From Lunularia cruciata (taxonomy: Eukaryota; Streptophyta; Marchantiopsida; Lunulariales; Lunulariaceae), in the NCBI GenBank assembly GCA_948567375.1, contig OX419755.1, forward strand, positions 84,834,218 through 84,898,217: a stretch of DNA of 64,000 nt, written 5' to 3'. The notes under the pieces were generated by a model. It saw only the letters and a program-made list of their open reading frames with translations. It was not told where the DNA came from and did no database searches. A program made the position numbers and the translations under genes. Shown one piece after another: positions 42,760 through 53,488 of this stretch. Every line of letters starts with the position of its first letter. The stretch's first letter is position 1.

Positions 42760-45560
42760 TTTGGAGATTCTTGAGGAGTTAGCCCTGCAGTACGCAATGG
42801 GTTTACTCAAAGTGGTGCTCAGTATTAGCCTATATCTCAGGTCCCAATGAGGGAGGAGATTGACTCTGAGTTGGAGTTTGACACAGGAGCTGATTCAATT
42901 GAGAGTGCACTTGGTGTGTCCGCACCGTTGTTGTGGGACATGGACAAGATTTATGGGGCCTCCAAAGGCCCTAGATGTTACTATAGTGCGTACCATTGAG
43001 TTGGATGATTTCATCCAAGAGTTTGATAGTTGGTGTGATCTGCAGTAGATGCGGAACCCAACTTTGTTCACACCCTTCATGGCATGGAAGGGGTTTTTTT
43101 AGCATCTAGAGGGTTCGTCAATGGATGACTACCATGAGTTCAAGAGAGCTCATTTGGAGGAGATCAAGTTATGGAGATAGTATTGGTCTCCAAACTATGT
43201 CTCTATCACTTTAGGTTTAGTGGCCAGGAGTAGATTGGTTGTACTCACGAGTTCTAGCTCAAGTAATGTTGGTGGAGCTAGTGGAGGTGCACTAGCTAGA
43301 GATAGTGCTACTACAAGTGGAGGTACCGCTGCAGGAGGTGGTGTGGTACCGGGGTTTAACCCCATGGTGGAGTTCTTCTTGTGTTTGAGGTAGAACTACC
43401 AGGGAGTGCGGACTGTAACACCCATTTGTGCATGTGTGTGGTATTGTGATATTTAGCTTGGTATTACAAGTACTTAAGAGATATTATTTATAGAGATAAA
43501 GGATGGTTCTATATTAGTCATGGTTAGCTAAAGTTAGTCATAGCTAAGATAGAAGGGACTTTACTTTAGAGGAAGTAGAAAAGATGAGCACCACTATTTT
43601 GGATTTTAGTGTGTTGACTTGGTATTATTCCTAGGTGTTTGGCTTTGAGGAAAGAGTTGAGAACTCTTGGGTCCGCAAGCCTTTTTGTTTTGGATTCTTC
43701 TTTAGTCCAAGGATAGCCCATGTGAAGGAATCCTTGACTTAGTGGTTGGGTCAAGATAAGACCACATGCTTAGGGGAATATGCTCATGTGAATGGATATT
43801 CCTTTCTACTTTTTGACTGTACTTGACTTTTAGTCTAGTAACTTGAGTTACCACGGTAATTAGTAACTTTGGTACGTAACTATTTCACAAGTATATAAAC
43901 AAGGGGTGAGGAGGTACTCATCATCTTTTCATTTGCAACTATCTCTCTCTCATTGAGTTTTCTAGTGAGCAATGTCTTGAGTCTTGGAGTGTTAGCCTTG
44001 GAGGAGTATGATGGAGTTCGGGTTCCTTGCCTTCTTAGTCCATGGTGCGCTACCATAATAGCCATCAGAGGTTCATCCTGAGTGAGAGAAAGGCCGGCTC
44101 ACAGGACTGACAAGCTAAGGAGCTTGCAAGAGTTCCAGTGGAAGGCTGGAGAGAGCCTACGTGAGGCATACACTTGCATGAGGCGGCTGATCAGTTTCAC
44201 TCAAGGAGTTACTGAGGCCTAGGCAGTCCAGTTTTGGTATGGGATACTGGACAGGGAGTTGCGACGTAAATTTTGTGATGCTACGTTGTTATAGACTACT
44301 TCGCCTACTTTGGCAGTGGTCTTTGGTTTGGCTGAGCATATTGAGCTCAACATGGTGGAGGAGAGAGTGGTGACATTTGGATTTGGTAGGGAGACCTCAT
44401 CCACGGCTGTGACTTCTTCTAGAGTGTTGTAGAGTGCACCGCGCCCAGTTGGTTTTCAAGGACAAGGTGGACAGCGCAGATCCTATAGAGCAAGTGGAGG
44501 GCCTAGTGGAGTTAGACCCTTATCCTCATTTTTGGGTTAGCATCAGCCAGTGAGTGGTGGTGTTGCTTGTTGGACTTGTAGTGGACCCTCACCATCGGAG
44601 AGAGTGTACTCAGGGCAGTGGACCTGATACTTTGGGTGCATCACAGCCAGCACAGAGGCAGTGTGAGCATTGCCACAGATTTGGTCACACTAGTGACCGG
44701 CGTTTTGACCTACACTCAGAGTTACGGAGTTGTAGGGCTGCTATGGCTAGTAGTAGAGGAGCTCCAATTCATGGAGGATGAGGTGGTAGAGGTGGTGGTA
44801 GAGGATCTACACCTAGTAGGGGTGCAGTACCTACCCTTACTTCTGACACAGCTATGGCTACTCAAATTGAGCAGTTGGAGCAGAGATTGGCTAGTATGGC
44901 TATTGCTCAGAGGAGATCAGATTTGGGTGTTGAGGCTTCCACCTCATATGCTAGTGATAGAGATGTTGTGGACTTCATGTGTGGAGCAGCACAGGTGGAT
45001 CCATCTATAGCAGTGACTAGGAGTGTAGTACGTGCTCCAAAGCCTAGAGAAGCATCAGTGGAGTTGGACCCACAAAGAGGAGAGGTTGGGAGACAGGTTA
45101 GACTTCCCCAGTCTTCCATGCTATCTAGGCATTGCAGACAACATCCATGGTTCCTAGACGTCCCAATGTAGGTGTGGTAGGTGGTGATGGAGTACATGAT
45201 GGACTACCTGCTAGTCAGCCACTTGCTACTACACAAACTGAGTCTAGCATGATGTTGGGGGCGGCTCAGCTGATTATGCGGCATCCTTTGTTTTCAGCCA
45301 GCGACATGTTTACATTGGGAGTTGACCCAGCCCCAGTGTTCCAATTGGCTGCCACGTTGTGTGAGAGTAGGGATGGTGCAGTTCCTACTACTAGAGCAGA
45401 GGTGGTTGGTAGTGGAGCTGACTTGGTTGAGGAGCATGGGATCCGTTCAGCAACCAATGGTTTATGGCAAGGAGTAACGACTAGATTGGAGGAGTTGCCA
45501 GCTAGACGGGCCTTTGAGAGAGCGCGGTTTACACCTGGTGTTGTCCTATTGGACAACTAG
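42760..45560 (+). pseudogene. family 2 gag, copy B
   Basis: It aligns with copy A 24400-26450 plus 33068-33780. The zinc knuckle region near 44570-44700 shows a broken first CCHC (CWTC..P then HHRRECTQ) and CEHCHRFGHTSDRRF, with the last Cys replaced by Arg. Downstream is a long tail readable in frame for over 100 residues: IEQLEQRLASMAIAQRRSDL, and then MLGAAQLIMRHPLFSASDMF to ARFTPGVVLLDN, stop at 45558. The tail probably is the C-terminal part of Gag or a linker. It is interrupted by a solo LTR at 43414. Confidence 0.72.
43414..44103 (+). mobile_element. solo LTR of a third family, TSD GGAC
   Basis: 690 bp from TGTAACACCCATTTG to CGGCTCACA, flanked by GGAC (43410-43413 and 44104-44107). 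Copy A shows the uninterrupted sequence GTGTGGATTGACAAGC at 25009. A TATA box (GTATATAAACAAGGGG) lies at 43891. No internal region of this family occurs in the window. Confidence 0.85.
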
Positions 45561-45757
45561 AGGGGGATTTTTTGTTTGGTGGGACCTTCAAGGAAAGTCT
45601 ATACACCATAGAGGGTCTTGTTAGACTCTAGTGCGCATCCCCTTATGTTGGGGAAGGCTGAAGTTGTCGGTTTGGAGTTACGGAAGACCGATGTGGAGAG
45701 GTGTCCATTTAGATCTAGACATCTCTAGGTGGTAGTTTGACATAGTACATCACACAT
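45561..45757 (+). pseudogene. family 2 protease region, copy B
   Basis: FLVGPSRKVYTP then RVLLDSSAHPLMLGKAEVVG and KTDVERCPFR. The LxDSxA core corresponds to the LIDSGA active site of retroviral-type aspartic proteases, with SerSer where SerGly is usual. One stop and at least one frame change are present. The domain is interrupted by the 2.5-kb insertion and continues at 48239. Confidence 0.6.
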
Positions 45758-48238
45758 TGTCGCGGAGATCGTATGGTCTTGAGATTGCGCTGGGCACCTG
45801 GCTGCCTGCGCTTAGGCTTTTGGATTGTTTTGTCCTTCTTGTACCATCTATTATTAGTCTCGGCTCATTATTCTTGACCTCTTGTTTGGTATATTATCCT
45901 CGGCTTTAGTATGTTTTGGGTTTGGTGGGTTTTGCAGTTCTGGTCCAGACTGATATTCTAGAGAGAATGATCTGGTGGAGTTTTGTGGAGTTATCCACAA
46001 GTTATGCGACCGGACTCAATCTCAAGCAATTAGTTAAATGTGCTGACCCATCTACATAAGTTGGACTGAGTTTAAAAAAAAAGTAAAATAATAAAAACAT
46101 TGTTATTATTTTTCTCTACCGCTGTTTGCACATCAAGTACACACTCTCAATCACTAAAATCTCATTTCTATTTCAATTCCAAGTTTTGCAGTTTATAATC
46201 CTTTGAGCCATGACACACGGCTCCTAACCAAATAGTGACCAAACCAAGGCACACTGACCAGCCAAGCACATGAAGAAATAAAATGAATTGAGCAGGTCCT
46301 ATATCCTATTCCTTACAACTCGTCATCTCCTTGTTCCGCAGCATCTCCAAATTGTTGTTCTTTCCAAGTCTCCACTGTCCAGTAGGTCCTTCCTCGGGAT
46401 TCTCCTTCTCTTTGATATTCCGGTATGTTAGATCTTCCCAAACGCTCTGCACTACTCTTGCCATAGGATTCTACGCCTGGTAAAAGCTCTTGACAAATCT
46501 CGTATCGAATTTCTATGTCCATTCCTCGTATTATCCTGAGCCAAACATGACTTCTCTCTTCTTTTGTTCCTGCCCGCCTTTCCTTTGGATGAACCTTCGA
46601 CTAGTAATAGATTCTTTGTCCAACCAACCTTTCAAGATTTTTCTATTTTTGCCAAGCCCTTAGGGACACCTCTGTCCTGCTAACCTTTCTGCTGATTTTT
46701 GTCCTTCCAAATACCTTCCCTATTTTTCCCCTGTGATTTCTTCTCTTCTTCTCCTTTTGAGACTAATTGTCCTCTTTGAAGATCCTTCTCTTGGTCTCTG
46801 TTTTTTATCCTGGCTAAACCCTCTCCATGCTTCACAGTCCTTTGTATTGCCAATAGGAAGTTCTTCTCTTGAGCTTCTCACTCAACGCTGCTCTGTCAGT
46901 TTGTCAGCCAGATTCCCTTCCCCTAAACCCTGATCCTTCCTTTGTCATTGACCCTTACTGCCTTTTGCCAAATTCAAACCATTCTGCATTCTTGTTTCTC
47001 TGAGGAAAATCAACACCGTTCTCTAAAATCCCACACTAGTCTATCAATCGTCAGCCAACTTATCTTCACGTGCATCCTACTTCTCCCTTCAAAATTCAAA
47101 CTTACTGCTTCTTTGAGAACTCAAAATCTATTCTCTTCTGCCTTCTGCCAACCTCAAATCTTACTGCCTTCCCTGAAAACCCCTTTGATCACTCCTATCT
47201 CTCCTTCATCTCCTTACTTTCATTTCCCTATCCTTCTTTTGATTTCTGGTCCTATCTTTCTTTTCTGCCAATTACCTCCTTTTGATTCTCAAAACAAAAT
47301 CCTATTCTCTCTTCCTGCAAGTTTTCAGAAAACCCCTGCCTTCTCTTGATTCTTTGCCTTTTCTTGCCTCCACAATCTTTCACTTCTTTCTGTATTTTCT
47401 GTAATTCTCCTCCTTTTTTTGACTCCACAATACTTCACTCCTTCCTGTCTCCATGATCCTTCACTCCATACTCTTTAAACCTTTTTTTTTATCCCCTTGT
47501 CATTCCAATTCCATTTTCCTTCCTGTCCTTCTTCTCTCGTCGATCCTTACTGCTCTCTGCAAAAATCCCGAAAACCTCCTCTCATTCTTCCTTTTCTCTG
47601 TCCACCTCCTATCCTCTGCAAACTCGAAACCCTCATTCTCCAATCACATAAAACAAAACTCTGCCATTCTTCCTTCACTTTGTCCCTAAAGGACCTTCCT
47701 GATTACTCCTTCATGATCATTTCAATTCCTTTCGTTTCACTTCCTTCCCGATTACTCCTTCATGATCATTTCAATTCCTTTTGTTTCACTTCCTTCCTGC
47801 CCACCTTCTGTCCTTTGCCAAGGCTCGAAATCCTCTCACCTTTACCATTCAATCCCCTTCCTTACTGTCCTTCTTCTCCCCGTCAATCCTTACAGCTCTC
47901 TGCCAAAATCCCGAAAGTCTCTTCTCATTCTTCCTTCACTCTCCCTAACGAGCCTTCCTAACTACCCCTTCACAATCATTCCAAGTCCTTTTCCTTACTG
48001 TCCTTCTTCTCCCCGTCGATCCTTACTGCTCTCTGCCAAAATCCGGAAAACCTCCTCTCATCCTTTTCCAAAACTGTCAACCCGTCTCACTTTCAATAAT
48101 TCTCCTACGGCAAGGTAGCCAAACCCACACCCGAGATATATTATCCTAAATCCATGTTCCTTACAACAACTAAAAGAGAGAAGAAAATTTATCACACCAA
48201 AGCCTCAAATGTACACATAGGCTATTTTCCCGACGACA
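45758..48238 (-). mobile_element. 2.48-kb pyrimidine-rich insertion with TGTCG...CGACA ends
   Basis: Copy A runs straight from the protease into the linker (34215-34270), whereas copy B carries this extra segment. Its ends are TGTCGCGGAGATC and CCCGACGACA, inverted over 5 bases. The plus strand is strongly C+T-rich from 46530 to 48100, so the sense strand may be minus. A minus-strand open frame at 46313-46522 ends WKEQQFGDAAEQGDDEL and is not recognised. No second LTR or RT was seen and no clear target duplication, so the class is open. Confidence 0.6.
47500..48080. repeat. imperfect pyrimidine-rich repeats
   Basis: Three roughly 80-bp units with CTGTCCTTCTTCTC, CGTC.ATCCTTAC.GCTCTC and ATCCCGAAAACCTCCTCTC (about 47525, 47868 and 47996). 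A 49-bp unit, GATTACTCCTTCATGATC, is present twice at 47700 and 47749. Long open frames here are Ser/Leu/Pro-rich repeat products. Confidence 0.8.
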
Positions 48239-48690
48239 ACGTGGGGAGCTTGTTGTCCATGTTCAGCCTGGTCATCCGACTGATAGCTCAATGGTGAGAG
48301 CTCAGGCTATTGCGATGATAGCTGAGTCATATGATGTGCTAGTTGGAAGAGCAATGTTATACCCCATGGGTTTTAGCATTGACTATTGGGAGGAGACAGC
48401 CTCTTATAGACTTGGTTGGCAGTCTGGTGAGGGACGGGTATGTCGCCTACCAGTATGCTTCAATAGTGGCAGTCTTGGCTCACTACAGTCCGGGACCATG
48501 GCAGCATCAATTTTAGCTTTCAGTGGTGCAGTTACTTGGCCTGGTGACTTGTTGGAGGGGAACACCCATGCAGAGGATACTCCAGTACCAAAGGAGATCA
48601 CTCGCCTTTGGAGTACGAGTGGGATTGTTCCATCCACCTTGGATGTTCCATTGTGGAGTTTAGAGGAGGCATTATAGCAACATGCAGATC
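48239..48690 (+). pseudogene. family 2 protease-methyltransferase linker, copy B
   Basis: Open frame from 48291 reads MVRAQAIAMIAESYDVLVGR, AMLYPMGFSIDYWEETASYR, LGWQSGEGRVCRLPVCF and IVPSTLDVPLWS. The YDVL(V/I)G..(V/M)LYP.G stretch is the C-terminal flap and core of retroelement proteases. The rest links to the methyltransferase. A stop (TAG, 48675) follows. The same text is in copy A. Confidence 0.7.
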
Positions 48691-48692
48691 AG

Positions 48693-49830
48693 TTGGTGCA
48701 GCATGCTTGGAGTGGAGCCTTCGTACCATCAAGAGATGAGTGTGAGGATGAGCCTCCAAAGGCAATTTCTTTGACACCTCTAGATACCACACTCATTGCT
48801 TGGCAATATCCAGTAGAGAGGATATGCCTATTGGAGTTGTTTGGTGGGATCAGCACCGGACTAGCTGCGGTGCTATAGGCGGGTATACAAGTACATATGT
48901 ACTTGTATGTAGAGATGAGATTGTTAAGCGAGTCTCTCTACATCATGTGGCACACTTAGCCTATTGGTATCCGGAGTTATTACCGATGTCAACAGTCAGA
49001 GGTTACCAGAAGGCCTTACCAAGAGATATTTCCTTACGGGGGGCGCATGACCTAGAGAGACATGGGCCTATTCACTTGGTGATTTCTAGATGGCCATGTC
49101 AAGGACATACACGTGCTGGTAGAGAATTGGGTCTTCAAAATCCTCATTCTGGTGTGTTTTGGGAGATGTTACAAATACTACAACATCTCCAGGTTCATCA
49201 GTCTGTTTCTCCAACTTACCTTTTGGAGAACGTTCCTTTGATGGGTGATTCTCGCACTAGAGTGGTGGCGAGTACACATCAGGTCCATTCTTGGATGGGA
49301 CCTGCTATATTGTTAGATGCAGCCAGAGTGGGATCACGGGCTCATCATCTTAGTCTTTGGTGGACAAACCTCTTACCCAGAGAGGTTCTACAGCGTGCTT
49401 ATGATGGGATTCAGCGACTTGACCACATTCTTGTTGATGATATCTTGGATGTTGGGCGTTAATCTCAAACAGTGGTAGTGGCTGATAGGTCACCTATGGC
49501 AGTGGTGAACCTAGTTGGACAGCCTAGAGCTGCATTTCCCACACTCATGAGTTTCCCAGGCTCTCATGCTTTTCGAGAGGGAGGACCTGGACTTGTTTGG
49601 GACTCACACTTACAGTAGTTGGTGGAGTCCAATGCTGATGAGAGAGAGCGGGTGATGGGTTTTCACACCGGTATTATCGCTGTTCCAGTAGTGTCAGAGG
49701 CATCTAGGCGTCAGGTGTTAGGTCAAGCTATGGACTTGAACTGTTTGATGTGGATTGTGAGCCTTGGCTTGGCAGAGCAGCGTAGGATGCGCTTGATAGG
49801 CACACCACTCGGACACGTGTGAGCCCTGTG
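48693..49830 (+). pseudogene. cytosine-5 DNA methyltransferase domain in family 2 copy B
   Basis: Motifs in canonical order. Motif I is LLELFGGISTGLAAVL (48828-48875; SAM-binding). Acidic motif II is RDEIVKRVSLHH. Motif IV is HLVISRWPCQGHTRAGRE, with the catalytic Cys codon TGT at 49097-49099. Motif VI is YLLENVPLMG (Glu codon 49226-49228). Motif VIII is VGSRAHHLSLWWTNLL. A short target-recognition stretch is followed by a motif IX/X-like end, ERERVMGFHTG and RRQVLGQAMDLN (about 49640-49740). The order rules out the permuted DRM type. Defects are a one-base frameshift between 48880 and 48910 and stops at 48876 (TAG), 49460 (TAA) and 49616 (TAG), each from a probable Gln codon. The catalytic residues themselves are preserved. 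Confidence 0.9.
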
Positions 49831-51087
49831 CCTATCGAGACGATTCAGGCACATGTTGGGGGTGATGGACCGAGTGGACATGGTATTCTTGGGACACATC
49901 CAATAGCTACTAGGGAGAGTGGTCTACTTGGAGTCCATCCAGGTGAGCGTGAGCTACTTGGATTACACCCTTGGTCTACATGGGATGCAGCTAGAGGATG
50001 TGTGGAGCTTGCAGCCAGAGTGGAGGGAGTTTTTCACACAGAGGTTGGGACCTCTAGTGGTCAGGAGCATGACACTATTGCTCCCAAGGGCCCAATGTAG
50101 CAGTCAGTCAATACGTCTTCCACTCCTACTACAGTTACAGAGGATACTTGGGAGCCAAATCTTGGACCCAAGCTTATTGGAGAGGAAAGACGGAGGGTTT
50201 GGAGGTTCTTGAGGAGTCACACGAGTTGTTTTGTCTTCATTATGAAGGATTTGGGTGCTCTGAAGGGACCTGGTATACAAAATTGGGCTAACTAGTGACA
50301 CACCAGTTTTCCGACATCCTTATCGATATAGTGAGATGGAGAGGACATTGATTCAGAGCCAGAGTAGTGACCTTTTTGAGGTTGGTTTGGTGGAGATTTC
50401 ACATGGAGAGTATGCATCAACAACAATGATGCCAGCCAAGAAGGATATGCATGGCAACTATACATATAGGCGGATGTGTGGAGATTACCGTCCTATCAAC
50501 CAACAGACCAAGGCTGATTGGTATGCCATGCCTACACCGGAGGAGATTTTTGATGCGATTGGGCATGCAAAGGTCTTCAATACTTTGGATCTTCAAGCGG
50601 GATATCATCAGTTGCCGATCAGAGAGAAGGATAAGTCCAAGACAGCATTTTAGGCTATTGATCCTCACGGCAAGGATGTGTTATATCAGTGGAAGTTCTT
50701 ACCATTTGGATTAAAGAATGCTCTTGCTGAGCTCCAGAGGGTCATGGATAGGATCCTAGCTGGATTGGATTTTGCTTGGTGCTATATTGATGACATTTTG
50801 GTTTATAGTACTACTATGGAGGAGCATGAGAGACAATTGTTGGAGGTGTTTGAGAGGTTGAGATCTCATGGACTCAAATTACATCCTGGGAAGTGTAGGT
50901 TCTTCCACGAGCAGGTTGAGTATTTGGGTCACACTATCTACCCCGGAGGACTTGGTGTTCATCAAACCAAGGTGGATGTTATTGCACGTATTCCTCGGCC
51001 TAGGGATGTGAGCAGAGTACAAGCATTCCTTGGGTTGGCAAACTTCTACGCCGCTATGTTAGAGGATTTAGTGCCATTGCCAAGGCC
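49831..51087 (+). pseudogene. family 2 tether and reverse transcriptase, copy B
   Basis: A Gly/His/Glu-rich tether (IETIQAHVGGDGPSGHGILG) leads to EDTWEPNLGPKLIGEER and the RT. Conserved blocks are FEVGLVEISHGEYASTTMMP, RMCGDYRPINQQTKADWYAM, FNTLDLQAGYHQLP, a stop at 50651 where Gln is expected (TAF.AIDPHG), and LPFGLKNA. The intact active site CYIDDILVYS has Asp codons 50789-50794. ERLRSHGLKLHPGKCRFF and VQAFLGLANFY then follow. A frame change occurs near 51040. RT copies element RNA into DNA. Confidence 0.92.
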
Positions 51088-51770
51088 TTGACAAAGCTGA
51101 CCAAAGTTACACAAGAGTGGTGTTGGGGAGATGAGCAAGAGAGAGATTTTGTAGAGCTCAAGGAGAGGTTGACATCTGCTCCTATTTTGAGGAGAATCAG
51201 GGGACGACCATTTCAGGTTCACACTGATTGGAGTATGTTGGGGCTTGGAGCGGTGCTCACCCAGCATGATGATGAGGAGAAGGAGTTTGTGGTGGCCTAT
51301 GCTAGTCGCTCTAACAATTCAGAGGAGGCAAAGTATAGTTCATATGAGGGAGAGTGCTTGGCAGCAGTTTGGGCAGTAGCACATTTATGATGTTACCTAT
51401 TTGGTAACCCCTTCACTCTCATCACTGATCACCAGCCGCTGAAGTGGTTGATGGAGTCCAACAAGCTTTTAGGGAAGCTTGCATGATGGGCTCTGATTTT
51501 ACAAGAGTATGATTTCATGGTTATTCATAGACCTGGTATGGTGAACCGTGATGCAGATGGGTTGAGTAGAAACCCATGCCCCAGCCAGCAGGATCAGACC
51601 AGAGCACGTTGGCATGGTGAGACAGATGAGGAGATGGTGCCAGGTTGGCATGCATCGGCCTTTCTGTGTATATTTGCAAAGGCTTTGGTGGTATCTCTAT
51701 CAGCGCATACAGGAGGAGTTATTGAGGTCACAGATCCAGAGAGTGAAGATATTGGTACAATTCAGTGAGA
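51088..51770 (+). pseudogene. family 2 RNase H, copy B
   Basis: FQVHTDWSMLGLGAVLTQHD gives the first catalytic Asp (HTDWS in place of TDAS). Further blocks are AYASRSNNSEEAKYSSYEGE, ITDHQPLKWLMES and MVNRDADGLSRNPCP. Stops at 51388 and 51484 interrupt it. It is followed by a roughly 60-residue linker before the integrase. Confidence 0.9.
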
Positions 51771-52860
51771 CATTCATGATGATGTCTTAGTGATGGACTA
51801 TCTTTGCACTGGTGTTGTGGGTGGCATAGTTGGGGCCAAGGAGAGAGACCATGTTCTTCAGCGAGCCAGACGGTTCAGATTGGAGGGTCGACACCTTTTG
51901 CATGTATGGGAGGATGGAAGAGTGTGAGTAGTACCACTTCCATCTTAGAAACCACAGTTGGTCCATCATGCTCATGAGGAGCTAGGACATTTTGGAGTAA
52001 AGCGTACCTATAGCTTACTCCAAAGTCATTATTGGTGGCACGGTATGCAGACCAAGGTATAGCAATTTGTTGCCAAATGTGTGATTTGTGACCAAGTTAG
52101 AGCATCATTCAATGCTCCTACGCCATAGTTACACCCATTACCTATCAAGGGATTGGGTTACCATTGGAGTTTGGACTTTGCTAAACCCTTTACCGCTAAC
52201 TGTGAGACATCATCGGTATGTTTTGGTGATGGTGGAGCACTTCTCCAAGTGGATTGAGTTGGTGGCACTTCCTGACAAGTCTAGTGAAGGGACAGCTTAC
52301 TCATTCTTGGATCAAGTTCTTAGTCATTTTGGTGCACCAGTTGAGGTTTTGACTGATCAGGGTACAGAGTTCTTGGGGGAGTTTCAGGTCTTGTGTGACA
52401 AGGCTTTGATTGATCATCATACTACCTCCTGAGATCACCTTGAGGTAGATGGCTTAGCACAAAGAGTGGTTCAGACGGTGAAGAGAGGATTGCAAAAGTA
52501 TGGTTTGCAGAGAGGCCACTTGGGAGATTGGGATCTCCAATTACCTTGGTTGGCCATGAGCTATTGGTTCAGCCGGCAAGCCTCCTTAGTATCCTTCTCT
52601 CCATACTTTCTACTCTATGGACAAGATCCAGATTTACCTGCAGCCATTTGTCGAGATGCTACTGTAGTTTTGGACTTGGATGATCTCGATATATGGATGA
52701 GTGCATGTTCTCAGCGGGCAGAGATCTTTTGGAGAGTGATGATGATGGCCTTTGAGAACTTGGCGATTGCTCAGCAGAGAGATACTTTACGTTATGCTAC
52801 CATTCAAGGAGGAGGTTATAGACCCTCAATCCGTTGATTTCATCCAGGCGACTATGTATA
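51771..52860 (+). pseudogene. family 2 integrase, copy B
   Basis: The HHCC zinc finger is complete (VHHAHEELGHFGVKRTYSLL, then KCVICDQ). The core is frame-shifted: first LGYHWSLDFAKPFTANCET, then MVEHFSKWIELVALPDKSSE and TDQGTEFLGEFQVLC, which carries the second acidic residue. VVQTVKRGLQKYG follows with stops nearby (52432). The C-terminal region reads SFSPYFLLYGQDPDLPAA. The region after it, up to 53060, is a linker with GDYVYL-like text (usual GD.V.L of gypsy integrases). Confidence 0.88.
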
Positions 52861-53071
52861 TCTATAGCAAACAACACCGATGACACTTGATGTTACTACA
52901 AGCCGCACTATCTTGAGAGTGCATGAGGTTTTGCCATCTTGAGTCCTTGTGTTAGAAGGACGTGATGGTGTTGTTTAGAAGGATCATGTGCACAATTGTG
53001 CACCATGCCACCTTCCAAACATTGATGGTACTATGGACCCAAGCTTGGCACTTGTATGTGCAGGCTTGAGG

Positions 53072-53212
53072 TGTATGTTATGTGGCTCTTCTGGTGGAGC
53101 TGCTACTATGTTAGTGTGTGATAGCTTTTTGAGAGGATAGCATATGGCATGTATGACTCCTCCCCTCACGGTGGTTCCTCAAGGACAGTGGTTATGTCCT
53201 AAATGTACTTGA
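53072..53212 (+). pseudogene. PHD finger at the C-terminus of family 2 pol, copy B
   Basis: The order CMLCG...MLVCDSF...HMACMTPPLTVVP.GQWLCPKC is the C4HC3 plan of PHD fingers: Cys-x2-Cys, Cys, (Cys replaced by Phe), His, Cys, then Trp-x-Cys-x2-Cys, with PPL and the conserved Trp. The TGA at 53210-53212 ends the polyprotein. The fourth ligand change and a TAG just before the His are late mutations. PHD fingers bind histone H3 tails, so the domain probably guided integration, taking the place of the family 1 chromodomain. Confidence 0.82.
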
Positions 53213-53377
53213 CCTATAGCTAGTTCATTCTTTAAATGGTATAGATTGCAGACAGGCGACTAACAATGAGGCTCCATAGCACCTGGCCTCCTGATCTTTG
53301 CCCATTAGAGGGTATACCATATACCTAGAGTAGATGGCTATCTGGAGTTAGAGGGACCTAACCGCCAGCTAGGGGGG
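53213..53377 (+). other. 3' untranslated part of copy B with polypurine tract
   Basis: 165 bases without an open frame, ending AGCTAGGGGGG at 53367-53377. That run is a purine tract positioned to prime plus-strand synthesis and directly abuts TGATTGTGGCAC. Confidence 0.65.
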
Positions 53378-53486
53378 TGATTGTGGCACTTTAGAGTCTA
53401 TGTATGACTTATATGTCAGTTGTGCTTCTATAGTGTATGATGTTGACAGCAATGTATGTTGTGTAGCGATGTATATACGCACAACA
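53378..53486 (+). repeat. truncated family 2 LTR (last 109 bp)
   Basis: TGATTGTGGCACTTTAGAGTC to CGCACAACA matches the final part of the LTRs ending at 13823 and 54029. It lacks the first 430 bp and is joined to the next LTR by only GC. Confidence 0.88.
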
Positions 53487-53488
53487 GC

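Noticed and set aside
46942-48118. Several long plus-strand open frames
   Set aside because: They are Ser/Leu/Pro/Phe-rich products of a C+T-rich repeat region and overlap in more than one frame.
48693-49830. Methyltransferase as a bacterial contaminant or separate host gene
   Set aside because: It lies between protease and RT in two independent copies of the same element, at the same position.
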